Assembly (NCBI GenBank): GCA_913009765.1
Contig: CAJVYT010000051.1
Coordinates: forward strand, 1-15,155
Direction: 5' to 3'
DNA from: an uncultured candidate division Zixibacteria bacterium
Lineage (GTDB): Bacteria; Zixibacteria; MSB-5A5; GN15; FEB-12
DNA: 15,155 bases
Translations under genes and position numbers: made by a program
Shown: piece by piece, positions 6,500-14,078 of the stretch
How the letters are laid out: every line of letters starts with the position of its first letter
Position numbering within the stretch: position 1 is the first letter of the stretch
The notes under the pieces: generated by a model
Database searches by the model: none
The model's input: the letters and a program-made list of their open reading frames with translations, nothing else
What the model was told of the DNA's origin: nothing

Positions 6500-7651
6500 T
6501 CACTGACTAATCTTCATGCCCAACAATTTTGACGCGATCACGTTTTTCAGCATCTGAACCGTTCCGCCGCCAATGGTAAACATCCTTGCTTCCCGAACCA
6601 ATCGTTCGAGGGGATATTCCCGGGAGTAACCGTATCCGCCAAACAATTGCAGGGCATCATTGGTAACCTGCACGGCGACTTCGGTGGTATATGCCTTGGC
6701 AACGGCTGCCTCCATGTGATCCGGTAAACCGTATCCGGCATTATATGCCGCCCGATGCAACAAGAGTCGCGCCGCTTCCAGTTTGATGTGCATTTCCGCC
6801 AGCATCCACTGTATCCCCTGGAATTCGCATATCGGCCGACCGAATTGTTTCCGCTCTTTCGTGTAGGCCACCGCTTCATCAAGGGCGCCTTGTGCGATTC
6901 CCAAAGCAACGGTAGCTGCCCCCAGTCGTTGACCATTGTAAGCCGTCATCAATTTTTTAAACCCGTCTCCATGAGCAACCAAGAGGTTTTCTTCCGGGAC
7001 AACACAATCCTCGAAAAATAATTGGGTTTCCGGTATTCCCCGCAGGCCCATCATTGGTTCGCGTTTTCCAACTTTAAAACCGGGAGTTCCGGCTTCGACG
7101 AAAATACCACCAATTCCTTTCGCGCCGGGGATATCTTCAAAACGGGCAAATACCAGATATATTTTTGAGATTCCACCACCGGTAATAAAACACTTGCTAC
7201 CGTTCAGGACATAATTCGAGCCCTTCTTTTTGGCGCGCGTCCGTAATTCCGTGGCCGCTGATCCCGCATCCGGTTCGGTAATCGCGATCGCGGGTTTTTC
7301 TCCATTGCGGACCATGGGGAGATATTTTTCCTTTTGGGCTTCGGTACCGTGATTCATCAAAGCCCCCACGACACCCATATTCGTTTCCACGACCAGCCGG
7401 GCCGTGGTTCCGCACGCTTTTGCGATCTCTTCAACTACCAGCAAGGCATCAATCAAGGGTCTTCCCTCGCCGCCGTATTCCGGAGGCAACGTTATGCCGG
7501 TTAATCCCAGCTCGACCAGTTTTTTTACATTTTCGTACGGGTACTCCTCATGTTCATCCCAATATGCGGCTTTGGGCTTTAACTCTTTTTGCGCAAAATC
7601 CCTTACTGTTTTTACCAGCATTTCCTGTTCTTCGGTTAATTTAAAACTCAT
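6500..7651 (-). CDS. Acyl-CoA dehydrogenase family protein with non-canonical active-site positions
   Basis: A 383-aa FAD-dependent acyl-CoA dehydrogenase, full length for the family, oxidising an acyl-CoA alpha-beta bond and passing electrons to ETF. Visible signatures: 'AIAITEPDAGSAATEL' (124-137, FAD/substrate), 'YVLNGSKCFITGG', 'RKQFGRPICEFQGIQW' and 'LFGGYGYSREYPLERLVREARM'. Start is fixed by AGGAGG (7663-7658) six nt before the ATG. The usual catalytic Glu before the GT pair (YEGT) is Gly362 here (TIGGGT), and the isovaleryl-CoA-dehydrogenase-type Glu position holds Gln241 (NGQRL). A different base, or an unusual substrate such as a branched, aryl or cyclic acyl-CoA, is therefore likely (inference). 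GC content is visibly higher than in neighbouring genes, and gene stumps flank it on both sides, suggesting transfer and decay. Substrate unknown. Confidence 0.9.
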   Translation of the reverse strand: MSFKLTEEQEMLVKTVRDFAQKELKPKAAYWDEHEEYPYENVKKLVELGLTGITLPPEYGGEGRPLIDALLVVEEIAKACGTTARLVVETNMGVVGALMNHGTEAQKEKYLPMVRNGEKPAIAITEPDAGSAATELRTRAKKKGSNYVLNGSKCFITGGGISKIYLVFARFEDIPGAKGIGGIFVEAGTPGFKVGKREPMMGLRGIPETQLFFEDCVVPEENLLVAHGDGFKKLMTAYNGQRLGAATVALGIAQGALDEAVAYTKERKQFGRPICEFQGIQWMLAEMHIKLEAARLLLHRAAYNAGYGLPDHMEAAVAKAYTTEVAVQVTNDALQLFGGYGYSREYPLERLVREARMFTIGGGTVQMLKNVIASKLLGMKISQ

Positions 7652-7669
7652 TTTTATCCTCCTATTAAT

Positions 7670-7813
7670 TTAGTTTCGACTTACTTCCGTTACCGGGATT
7701 TCTCCTGTCAACGCTTTCACTGCATTCTCGGCTGACGTCATACACATCCGACCCAACGACTCCAATGAGTAACTGGACATGTGCGGTGTTGCCACGGCAT
7801 TAATTTCAATTTC
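7670..7813 (-). pseudogene. C-terminal stump of a D-isomer-specific 2-hydroxyacid dehydrogenase
   Basis: Reading the minus strand from an in-frame stop at 7816-7814 gives 47 codons ending in TAA at 7672-7670. The sequence 'NAVATPHMSSYSLESLGRM' and 'SAENAVKALTGEIP' matches the C-terminal catalytic segment of SerA-like hydroxyacid dehydrogenases: the TPH histidine, then the last helix with '.EN...AL.G'. The ~250 preceding residues, including the NAD-binding GxGxxG, are gone, and the sequence upstream loses similarity. It ends 19 nt before the acyl-CoA dehydrogenase start, so both probably belonged to one operon. Confidence 0.7.
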
Positions 7814-8200
7814 TCATAGGTAGAATCAAAATAGATTATCGTCTTCTATGTCATCCCTGATCTGGCTATACTTCTTAACACAAAGAATATTTATTTATGC
7901 TATATTGAAAATATTCTTTCGGAGGTTAAATAATCCTAAATTCCCTGAAAAGATATAACTATGGGTAAAAAACATTAGATTATTATGGCATCGAATGCAC
8001 CAATAACTAATATACCTGACCCTGATATTTAGAAATAAACTCTGTGCAATAGCACCTGCCTGCCGCGCCTGCCTGTGCGTGTCCGCACGCAGACAGGCCA
8101 ACGGCGCAGGTAGACGCAAACAGGTCACTACGCTCCTTGTAATAACATTTTTCAACAAGCTCCAAAAACATGGCCATAATATCCGCCCCAAATTTATACA
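7814..8200. other. Gene-free interval between the hydroxyacid dehydrogenase stump and dctM
   Basis: I see no convincing gene here. Open frames over 7895-8222 on the minus strand run through the palindromic repeat and have no conserved pattern. The interval holds that repeat (8051-8125) and AT-rich sequence. No clear rho-independent terminator for the dctPQM transcript was found. Confidence 0.6.
8051..8125. repeat. GC-rich composite palindromic repeat downstream of dctM
   Basis: A GC-rich island in AT-rich surroundings. Its core 8069-8098 (ctgcctgtgcg...gcacgcagacagg) is an imperfect inverted repeat almost identical to the unit at 834-859 in the helicase C-terminus. Further cctgcc/ggcagg-type half units flank it (8053-8068, 8103-8125). 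The form is that of dispersed intergenic REP-like repeats. Confidence 0.65.
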
Positions 8201-9502
8201 TTAAACAATGGATGGTAACCATGTGGCCAGTTGAGGGAATACCATAACCAGAGCAATAGTTATAGCATCTACGACTATAAACGGTACTGCAGCCTTAAAT
8301 AAATCGTAGAGATCTATTTTGGGCATCAAGCCTTTAACTATGTATAGATTTAGTCCCATAGGAGGAGAAATATTTCCTGCGCACATATTTATTGTCACCA
8401 GTATACCAAACCACAGTATATTTATATTAAGAATATGTAAAAGCGCAAGAACAAGTGATGTGGTCATCATAACTATAGCAACCGGATCTAAAAACATACC
8501 CATTATCAAATATCCTATCATTAGTATAAAAACTATTACTAATTTTGGCATATGTGATCCAATGATCCAACCTGTCAATTGAGCCGCACCACCCGAGTAT
8601 ATCACTATATATCCGAATGACGTTGCACCTATGATAATCCAACCTATCATAGCTGTGGTTCTTACTGTCGCTAATAATGCATCGTTTAAAACTTTAAAAT
8701 TTAAACTTCTTTTCAACAGAGCTATGATTAAGACAGCAAAAGCTCCAACCGCACTAGCCTCTGTCGGTGTAGCTACACCTGTGTAAATAGTTCCCAGGAG
8801 GAGCACTATAACAACAAATAATCCCCAGACCTTCCATACAGATAAGATTTTTTCTTTCCAACTAAATCTAACTTCATCCCTTGGTGCAGATGATGGATCA
8901 ATTTTAGCTTTTATAAAGATGTATAATATTGCAAGTACGGCCATAATAATTCCGGGGATAAATCCCCCTAAAAACAATTTACCTATGGATTCATCTGTAA
9001 GTGTTCCATATAGAATGAGTATAATACTTGGCGGTATTAGTATAGACAGAGCACCGGAGAACCCGACAATTGCACCCGCAAAACCGGATTTATAGCCTCT
9101 GTTCGTCATTTCAGGCATAGCTAGAAGCCCCACTGTGGCAGTGCCGGCTGTGCTTGCTCCGGAAACGGCACCAAATATGGCACCAAACACAACGCTCGTC
9201 ATTCCCAATCCGCCTGGAAGATTCCTTAAGAAGCGATCAGCCACTTCGTATGTGTCAGTACCCATTTTGCCAAGCATTACAAGCTCTGCCATAAATATAA
9301 ACAAAGGCACGCAGACAAGCGTATAATTGGACATATGGGCATAGCCTGCAAGCGCTACGCCGTAGATTCCCGATAAATTAGGCCATAAAAAATAAGCTGC
9401 AGCAATACTCAAAAAACCAAGGGAGAAAGCAACCGGCAAACCTGTAAAAAGAAGTAAACACAGAGACGCGATTAAAATTAAAAGAACAACATATCCCTCC
9501 AT
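8201..9502 (-). CDS. dctM: TRAP transporter large permease subunit DctM
   Basis: The 433-aa protein is the 12-helix-class membrane subunit that carries substrate and sodium in tripartite ATP-independent periplasmic transporters. Family landmarks visible in order: the N-terminal helix with 'FTGLPVAFSLGFLSI', 'LVCVPLFIFMAELVMLGKMG', 'SGASTAGTATVGLLAMPEMTNRGY', 'GFSGALSILIPPSIILILYG', 'TPTEASAVGAFAVL', and 'INMCAGNISPPMGLNLYIVKG', the conserved C-terminal loop. It begins 17 bp after dctQ with a GA-rich RBS (AGAGGGGGG) and is the last gene of the operon. Family identity is certain; specificity is set mainly by DctP. Confidence 0.96.
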   Translation of the reverse strand: MEGYVVLLILIASLCLLLFTGLPVAFSLGFLSIAAAYFLWPNLSGIYGVALAGYAHMSNYTLVCVPLFIFMAELVMLGKMGTDTYEVADRFLRNLPGGLGMTSVVFGAIFGAVSGASTAGTATVGLLAMPEMTNRGYKSGFAGAIVGFSGALSILIPPSIILILYGTLTDESIGKLFLGGFIPGIIMAVLAILYIFIKAKIDPSSAPRDEVRFSWKEKILSVWKVWGLFVVIVLLLGTIYTGVATPTEASAVGAFAVLIIALLKRSLNFKVLNDALLATVRTTAMIGWIIIGATSFGYIVIYSGGAAQLTGWIIGSHMPKLVIVFILMIGYLIMGMFLDPVAIVMMTTSLVLALLHILNINILWFGILVTINMCAGNISPPMGLNLYIVKGLMPKIDLYDLFKAAVPFIVVDAITIALVMVFPQLATWLPSIV

Positions 9503-9519
9503 GACCTATCCCCCCTCTA

Positions 9520-10023
9520 TTATGTTTTCAAGCTTTTTCTTTTAAACATTCGAATGTTTACTACAAGTCTAAAGAAGAATTCAAAGAAGAGCAATACGCC
9601 GCCAATAAACAAAAAAGATCTTATCGGCCACATAGTCCAACCTAAGTATTGTGTGCTTTTAACGTTATTTACCCAAGCTTGATATGTAAAACTAAAAGCT
9701 GCTATTGAGAATATACACAGATAAAACATAGCAATAGAAGAAGTGATAATACCTAACAAAGCTTTCGTTTTTGGCTTTACTCTTTCGGTTACTATATCTA
9801 CGCTTACGTGTCCACCGGCTGGTAAAGTCCATGCACCACCTAAGAAAACTATAGCCACAAGCATATATGTGCTAATTTCAAAACTCCAGGTTGTGGGAGC
9901 CCTGAAAACATACCTCATAGCAACATCATAGGTTATGATTAACATCATAGCGAACACTATCCAACCGGCAAGTCTGGCTACCCATTTATCGAACGTCGAA
10001 AACGCCCTCATAAACTTATCCAT
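9520..10023 (-). CDS. dctQ: TRAP transporter small permease subunit DctQ
   Basis: A 167-aa integral inner-membrane protein with four predicted hydrophobic helices, the partner of DctM. The signature region is 'YVFRAPTTWSFEISTYMLVAIVFLGGAWTLPAGGHVSVDIV', with the conserved R, W-x3-E and V-D-I residues of DctQ. It lies between dctP (80-bp gap with a strong hairpin) and dctM (17-bp gap). Its RBS (AAGGG) is weak, which with the upstream hairpin suggests less permease than binding protein. Family assignment is firm despite the usual low sequence conservation. Confidence 0.94.
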   Translation of the reverse strand: MDKFMRAFSTFDKWVARLAGWIVFAMMLIITYDVAMRYVFRAPTTWSFEISTYMLVAIVFLGGAWTLPAGGHVSVDIVTERVKPKTKALLGIITSSIAMFYLCIFSIAAFSFTYQAWVNNVKSTQYLGWTMWPIRSFLFIGGVLLFFEFFFRLVVNIRMFKRKSLKT

Positions 10024-10055
10024 TTTTAAACCCTTTTTTGTATTGCATTAGTATG

Positions 10056-10076
10056 GGGAGGGATGATTTCCCTCCC
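10056..10076 (-). promoter_or_regulatory. Perfect hairpin in the dctP-dctQ gap
   Basis: GGGAGGGA (10056-10063) and TCCCTCCC (10069-10076) form a perfect 8-bp stem with a 5-nt loop. No T run follows on the minus strand, so it is more likely a partial attenuator or 3' mRNA stabiliser than a full terminator, giving an excess of binding protein over permease as is common in TRAP operons (inference). Confidence 0.6.
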
Positions 10077-10103
10077 GTTGATGTTTACTGTGACTATTAA
10101 GCA

Positions 10104-11150
10104 TTATTTCCACTTTTTAACTTCTACTCTGAGAAGTTTTATTAACTCGGCGCTTTGAGGACTTCCTTCGGCAAACCAGCTCCATACAGGTTGGACAAGC
10201 TTTTGAGCCTTTTTGATTTCTGAAGGCGAAAAAGCTGTCATCTTAACGCCTTTTTTCTCAGCCCATCCCTTAATTTCTTTTTCATATTGCGGCCAATAAA
10301 CCGTGCTTGCCCAGTAACCCCATTTATGTGCTACTTTTAGAAATATTTTTTGTATATCTTTAGGTAAAGAATTGAATGTATTTTGATTCATCCACAAATC
10401 ATCACACCAAATGAAAATGCCAGGTCCCGTGTATGTTTTTCCAACCTCATAAAATTGATAGACTTTCAGTCCGTATATCGGAAACATTAAGGCGTCTACA
10501 GTTCCTCTTTGAAGGGCCGGGTAAATTTCACCTGTTACAAGTGTTACCGGAGCTGCTCCTAATGCCTTAGCGGTTCTCGTAGCCAAGCCGCCGGCAGCTC
10601 TCAATCTTATACCTTTAAGTTGAGAAATCTTATTATATACATGATTGCCTCTTCCAATTATTCCTTCGGATCCGGCAAGAATATCTGTTAACCATACAGC
10701 ATTAGCCTTTTTTAGGTATGCGTTGTATATTATGTCATGAGCTTTACCTGTATTTATGAATTTCCAAAATGTTTTTCTATGTCCCGCTGCGACAAATGGC
10801 ATCCAATCGACATCTCCTTCCGGAACCATTCCATGAAAATAGGCTGCACTTCCGGCGAGCATATCTATAACGCCGCTTTTTAGACCAGATAGAGCTACTT
10901 TTCTTGGAACTAGCTCGCTTGCAGGGAAAAGAGTAAATTTAACCCTGCCGTGAGTCTCTTTTTCTATCATTTTAATAAATTTTTGATAAGCTTTGTACTC
11001 AGGATGCTGGGTATTCCATACGAGCTCAAATTTCAAGTTGTAGACTTTCTCAGCTTTTGCCAAATTAGGCATACTGAACATTAAAACAGCAAGGACGGAC
11101 AAAATTATCCCTGTTGAGTAACATAGCTTTAAACGCTTAGAAAACTTCAT
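10104..11150 (-). CDS. dctP: TRAP transporter substrate-binding protein DctP
   Basis: A 348-aa periplasmic solute receptor. It has a Sec signal peptide (residues 1-33: KRLK, hydrophobic core, AKA cleavage site before E34). The mature part shows the DctP fold: 'KFELVWNTQHPEYKAYQKFIKMIE', 'GRVKFTLFPASELV', 'KGIRLRAAGGLATRTAKALGAAPVTL' with the conserved arginine that usually binds a substrate carboxylate, and 'GEIYPALQRGTVDALMFP'. Gene context (CoA-transferase and glutaryl-CoA dehydrogenase just upstream) points to glutarate or a similar dicarboxylate as ligand; this is inference. The start is preceded by TTAGGAGG, which lies inside a 43-codon upstream ORF whose stop overlaps this ATG. Confidence 0.95.
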   Translation of the reverse strand: MKFSKRLKLCYSTGIILSVLAVLMFSMPNLAKAEKVYNLKFELVWNTQHPEYKAYQKFIKMIEKETHGRVKFTLFPASELVPRKVALSGLKSGVIDMLAGSAAYFHGMVPEGDVDWMPFVAAGHRKTFWKFINTGKAHDIIYNAYLKKANAVWLTDILAGSEGIIGRGNHVYNKISQLKGIRLRAAGGLATRTAKALGAAPVTLVTGEIYPALQRGTVDALMFPIYGLKVYQFYEVGKTYTGPGIFIWCDDLWMNQNTFNSLPKDIQKIFLKVAHKWGYWASTVYWPQYEKEIKGWAEKKGVKMTAFSPSEIKKAQKLVQPVWSWFAEGSPQSAELIKLLRVEVKKWK

Positions 11151-11336
11151 ACTGCACCTCCTAACATAAAATACATAAAATCTTTATCTCTACCCATAAA
11201 CAATTTTGATTTCGCTACAAGGACGGACAAAATTATCCCTGTTGAGTAACATAGCTTTAAACGCTTAGAAAACTTCATACTGCACCTCCCCCTAACATAA
11301 AATTTTATCTCTACTCATAATCAATCCTGATCTTCT
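11090..11336. repeat. Imperfect tandem duplication covering the dctP leader and first 20 codons
   Basis: The 72 bp at 11090-11161 (RBS, ATG and codons 1-20 of dctP) recur without mismatch at 11218-11289. The homology continues outward with indels and substitutions (taacataaaat..., tttatctctac.cataa.caat) to about 11213 and 11336, the latter inside the last codons of the CoA-transferase. The unit is ~128 bp. The copy nearest the CoA-transferase has three extra C's beside the RBS. Confidence 0.92.
11147..11278 (-). CDS. 43-codon upstream ORF made from a duplicated dctP start
   Basis: The ATG at 11278-11276 has a strong G-rich RBS (GGGGGAGG). The first 20 codons are identical to dctP (basic n-region and part of the hydrophobic core of the signal peptide). 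The frame then diverges at the duplication joint, continues for 23 codons (VAKSKLFMGRDKDFMYFMLGGAV), and stops with TGA at 11149-11147. That TGA overlaps the true dctP ATG as ATGA. The peptide has no known function. It could couple translation to dctP, act as a leader, or be a harmless by-product. It is predicted, without evidence of expression. Confidence 0.6.
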   Translation of the reverse strand: MKFSKRLKLCYSTGIILSVLVAKSKLFMGRDKDFMYFMLGGAV

Positions 11337-12493
11337 GAATGTCGGAGTATAGTTTTAAATACATAACTTGTATGTTCACCAAGTGTGGGTGGATATGTTG
11401 GCTTTTTTACAGGGTAATTTTTTAGTTTTATCGGACTCCAAACAAGCTTAAGTTTTCCAAAAGGATGGTTGACTGTTTTAATCATATCGCGAAAAATAAG
11501 TTGAGGATCCGAAAATACTTTGTCGAGTGTTAAAATTCTACCGCACGGAATTGATGCTTTTTCTAACATCTCTATCCACTCAGACATATTTTTTTTCAAG
11601 AACGTTGATTCTATGAGAGTGATTAACTCTTCTCTGTTTCTTACCCTATCGGAATTGGTTTTGAATCGCTCGTTTTTTAATTCATTTCTGTTTGCAATAC
11701 TCACAAATTTTTCCCATTGGGTATCGTTTCCTACAGCTAAATTGAAATATCCGTCTTTTGCCTTGAATGTTTGATAAGGAACAATATTGGGATGGGCATT
11801 ACCAAATCGTTCCGGTATTTTCCCGGAAACAAGGTAGTTGCTTCCTACATTTGCAAGCCATGAAACTGCTGTATCAAAAAGTGCAATATCAATATATTCA
11901 CCTTTTCCTGATTTCTCTCTTTTATACAAAGATGCTAAAATAGCAGTTACAGCATATAATCCTGCCACTATATCAACTATTCCTACGCCGACCTTCATTG
12001 GTTCGCCATCTCGCTTGCCTGTTATGCTCATTATGCCTGAGATTCCCTGTATCATAAAATCGTATCCCGGCAATTTGCTTTTAGGACCGTTCTGACCGAA
12101 ACCGGTGAGGGAACAGTATATCAGTTTTGAATTTATTTTAGACAGCGATTCATAATCAAGGCCGTATTTTTTAAGTTCACCCACACTAAAATTTTCTACA
12201 ACTACATCCGATACAGCTGCTAACTCTTTTATAATTTTTTGACCTTTGGCGCTTTTTATATCAACCGTAATACTTTTTTTATTTCTATTGACACAAAGAT
12301 AGTAGGCGCTTTCAGTTCCAAAATACGGCGGACCCCACGATCGAGTGTCATCTCCTTTACCAGGTCTTTCAACCTTGATCACCTCCGCCCCAAGATCTCC
12401 CAAAATCATTGTGGCATAAGGAAGAGCGAGGACCCTTGAAATGTCCAATACCCTTATTCCTGATAAACAGTAGGAATTATCCTGGCAGCTCAT
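11321..12493 (-). CDS. Family III (CaiB/BaiF) CoA-transferase, probably glutarate/dicarboxylate-CoA forming
   Basis: A 390-aa cytoplasmic enzyme that moves CoA from a donor acyl-CoA to a carboxylic acid. Seen: N-terminal 'GIRVLDISRVLALPYATMILGDLGAEVIKVERPGKGDDTR', 'ESAYYLCVNRNKKSI', 'VVVENFSVGELKKYGLDYESL', 'LIYCSLTGFGQNGP', and the catalytic aspartate D145 in 'LPGYDFMIQGISG'; length is normal. It starts 21 bp after glutaryl-CoA dehydrogenase (RBS GGGGGG) and precedes the TRAP genes. The closest functional model is succinyl-CoA:glutarate CoA-transferase (SUGCT-like), which would feed the dehydrogenase. Family is certain; the acid used is inferred from context. The paralogous stump at 6074-6343 shares only family features. 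Confidence 0.93.
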   Translation of the reverse strand: MSCQDNSYCLSGIRVLDISRVLALPYATMILGDLGAEVIKVERPGKGDDTRSWGPPYFGTESAYYLCVNRNKKSITVDIKSAKGQKIIKELAAVSDVVVENFSVGELKKYGLDYESLSKINSKLIYCSLTGFGQNGPKSKLPGYDFMIQGISGIMSITGKRDGEPMKVGVGIVDIVAGLYAVTAILASLYKREKSGKGEYIDIALFDTAVSWLANVGSNYLVSGKIPERFGNAHPNIVPYQTFKAKDGYFNLAVGNDTQWEKFVSIANRNELKNERFKTNSDRVRNREELITLIESTFLKKNMSEWIEMLEKASIPCGRILTLDKVFSDPQLIFRDMIKTVNHPFGKLKLVWSPIKLKNYPVKKPTYPPTLGEHTSYVFKTILRHSEDQD

Positions 12494-12514
12494 TCATCAC
12501 CCCCCTAAAATTAT

Positions 12515-13681
12515 TTAGTTAATACGCAATGCATCAATTCCTGTGATTTGCTTTCCGATAATAAGACTATGAATCTCATACGTTCCTTCGTAGGTATTAA
12601 CCGTTTCAAGATTGAGCATATGTCTGATTGTCTGATAATCAAGCAAGATTCCATTTGCTCCCATCATCCCGCGCGCCTGTCTTGCAATCTCGAGCACTTT
12701 TCTTGCGTTGTTTCTTTTGGCTAAAGAAAGCTGATAATGCTTAAGCTTTCCGGCATCCTTAAGCCTGCCGATTTTAAGAGCGGTAAGCTGGGCAAGCGAA
12801 AGCTCTGTTATCATATCGGCCAATTTGCTTTGAGTTAGTTGAAACGCCGCTAACGGCTTTCCAAACTGAGTTCTGTTTTTTGTATAACTTATAACTTCAT
12901 CGATGCACGCCATTGCCGAGCCTAACACTCCCCACGCTATGCCGTATCTTGCCTGATTGAGGCATATCAAAGGTGATTTCAGTCCGTTTGATTTAGATAA
13001 TATGTTCTCCTCAGGTATTTCTGCATCATCGAATACAAGTTCGCTCGTAACGGAGGCTCTCAAAGACATCTTATGCTTTGTGCGATTTGCTGAGAATCCT
13101 TTTGTATCTTTTGGAACGATAAATCCTCTGACAATACCATCGAGTTTTGCCCAGACAATGGCAATATCGGCAATAGAACCGTTGCTTATCCACATTTTGG
13201 ATCCATTCAGGATATATTTATCACCTTTTTTAACCGCTTTAGTTTCCATAGAACCGGGGTCGGATCCATGATCTGCTTCAGTCAATCCAAAACAGCCAAC
13301 TATTCTGCCGGCAGCAAGTTCAGGCAGATAACGCTCTTTTTGCTCTTCGGATCCGAATGTATAGATTGAAGGCATAACAAGAGATCCCTGCACTGATGCA
13401 AAACTTCTTAAGCTGGTATCACCTCTTTCAAGTTCCTGGTTTATCAATCCATAGGCAACATTATTCAGTCCGCTGCAGCCGTAGCCATGAATATTTGCAC
13501 CAAGAAATCCAAGTTCTCCCATCCTTTTTACAAGTTCTGTCGGAAATGTTCCTTCTTCAAAATGTGTTGAGATTTCCGGAAGCACCTCTTTTTGGACAAA
13601 TTCCCTTGCGCTATCTCTTACAAGCTTTTCCTCATCCGATAGATCCGAATCGATATTTAGAAAGTCAATTCCATGAAACAT
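12515..13681 (-). CDS. gcdH: Glutaryl-CoA dehydrogenase (probably decarboxylating)
   Basis: A 388-aa acyl-CoA dehydrogenase converting glutaryl-CoA to crotonyl-CoA and CO2, with electrons to ETF. Diagnostic segments: 'GYGCSGLNNVAYGLINQELERGDTSLRSFASVQGSLVM', 'GCFGLTEADHGSDPGSMET', 'YILNGSKMWISNGSIADIAIVWAK', and 'NTYEGTYEIHSLIIGKQITGIDA' with catalytic base E365. R92 corresponds to human GCDH Arg94, which binds the free carboxylate. E85 and S93 correspond to Glu87 and Ser95, residues associated with the decarboxylating type, so this is unlikely to be the non-decarboxylating enzyme of some sulfate reducers (alignment by eye). First gene of the operon; RBS GGGGG before ATG. Its product enters beta-oxidation through crotonase. 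Confidence 0.93.
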   Translation of the reverse strand: MFHGIDFLNIDSDLSDEEKLVRDSAREFVQKEVLPEISTHFEEGTFPTELVKRMGELGFLGANIHGYGCSGLNNVAYGLINQELERGDTSLRSFASVQGSLVMPSIYTFGSEEQKERYLPELAAGRIVGCFGLTEADHGSDPGSMETKAVKKGDKYILNGSKMWISNGSIADIAIVWAKLDGIVRGFIVPKDTKGFSANRTKHKMSLRASVTSELVFDDAEIPEENILSKSNGLKSPLICLNQARYGIAWGVLGSAMACIDEVISYTKNRTQFGKPLAAFQLTQSKLADMITELSLAQLTALKIGRLKDAGKLKHYQLSLAKRNNARKVLEIARQARGMMGANGILLDYQTIRHMLNLETVNTYEGTYEIHSLIIGKQITGIDALRIN

Positions 13682-13811
13682 TATAACCCCCTACTAATTA
13701 TTGTATAATATGTACCACATCACAGCATTAGAATATTAGTAACATAATACACTATCGATAGCTAAAAATCACCCACTTTATTTTATAATTTGATATTGTA
13801 ATCGCCATTTA
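13682..13811. other. AT-rich leader between the mdh stump and gcdH
   Basis: It contains the perfect 10-bp palindrome CTATCGATAG (13752-13761) and, on the minus strand, a weak promoter-like TTCTAA-N17-TATTAT ending about 20 nt before the gcdH RBS. No gene is present. The operon could start here or at the stronger promoter upstream of the mdh stump. Confidence 0.4.
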
Positions 13812-13988
<177 letters not shown>

Positions 13989-14009
13989 CTAATTTTTAAA
14001 TTTCAATGT

Positions 14010-14038
14010 AATATAACTTGCAATATCTATAAGATCAA
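14010..14038 (-). promoter_or_regulatory. Sigma-70-type promoter candidate for the mdh stump and gcdH operon
   Basis: On the minus strand TTGATC (14038-14033) and TATATT (14015-14010) are 17 nt apart. Predicted transcription would start about 20 nt before the mdh-stump ATG and could read on into gcdH, as no terminator is seen between them. Confidence 0.5.
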
Positions 14039-14058
14039 ATTAGAAAAGATAAGGTTAT

Positions 14059-14077
14059 CTATAAGCAAAAGTTATAG
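14059..14077. promoter_or_regulatory. Inverted repeat CTATAA-N7-TTATAG, possible regulator site
   Basis: A perfect 6-7-6 inverted repeat lies 21 bp upstream of the -35 box of the candidate leftward promoter, a position suited to an activator. A related single half (ctataag) sits at 14027-14033, next to that -35. LysR binding is a guess from position and dyad form. Confidence 0.35.
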
Positions 14078-14078
14078 T

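Noticed and set aside
7895..8222. Two overlapping minus-strand open frames (98 and 71 aa)
   Set aside because: They are carried by the GC-rich palindromic repeat, are cysteine-rich and unlike any family I recognise, and one overlaps the dctM stop. Treated as repeat-derived.
13695..13725. Sigma-54-like element before gcdH (TGGTAC on the minus strand)
   Set aside because: The -12 half lacks the TTGC(A/T) core at the required spacing, so it does not meet the consensus.
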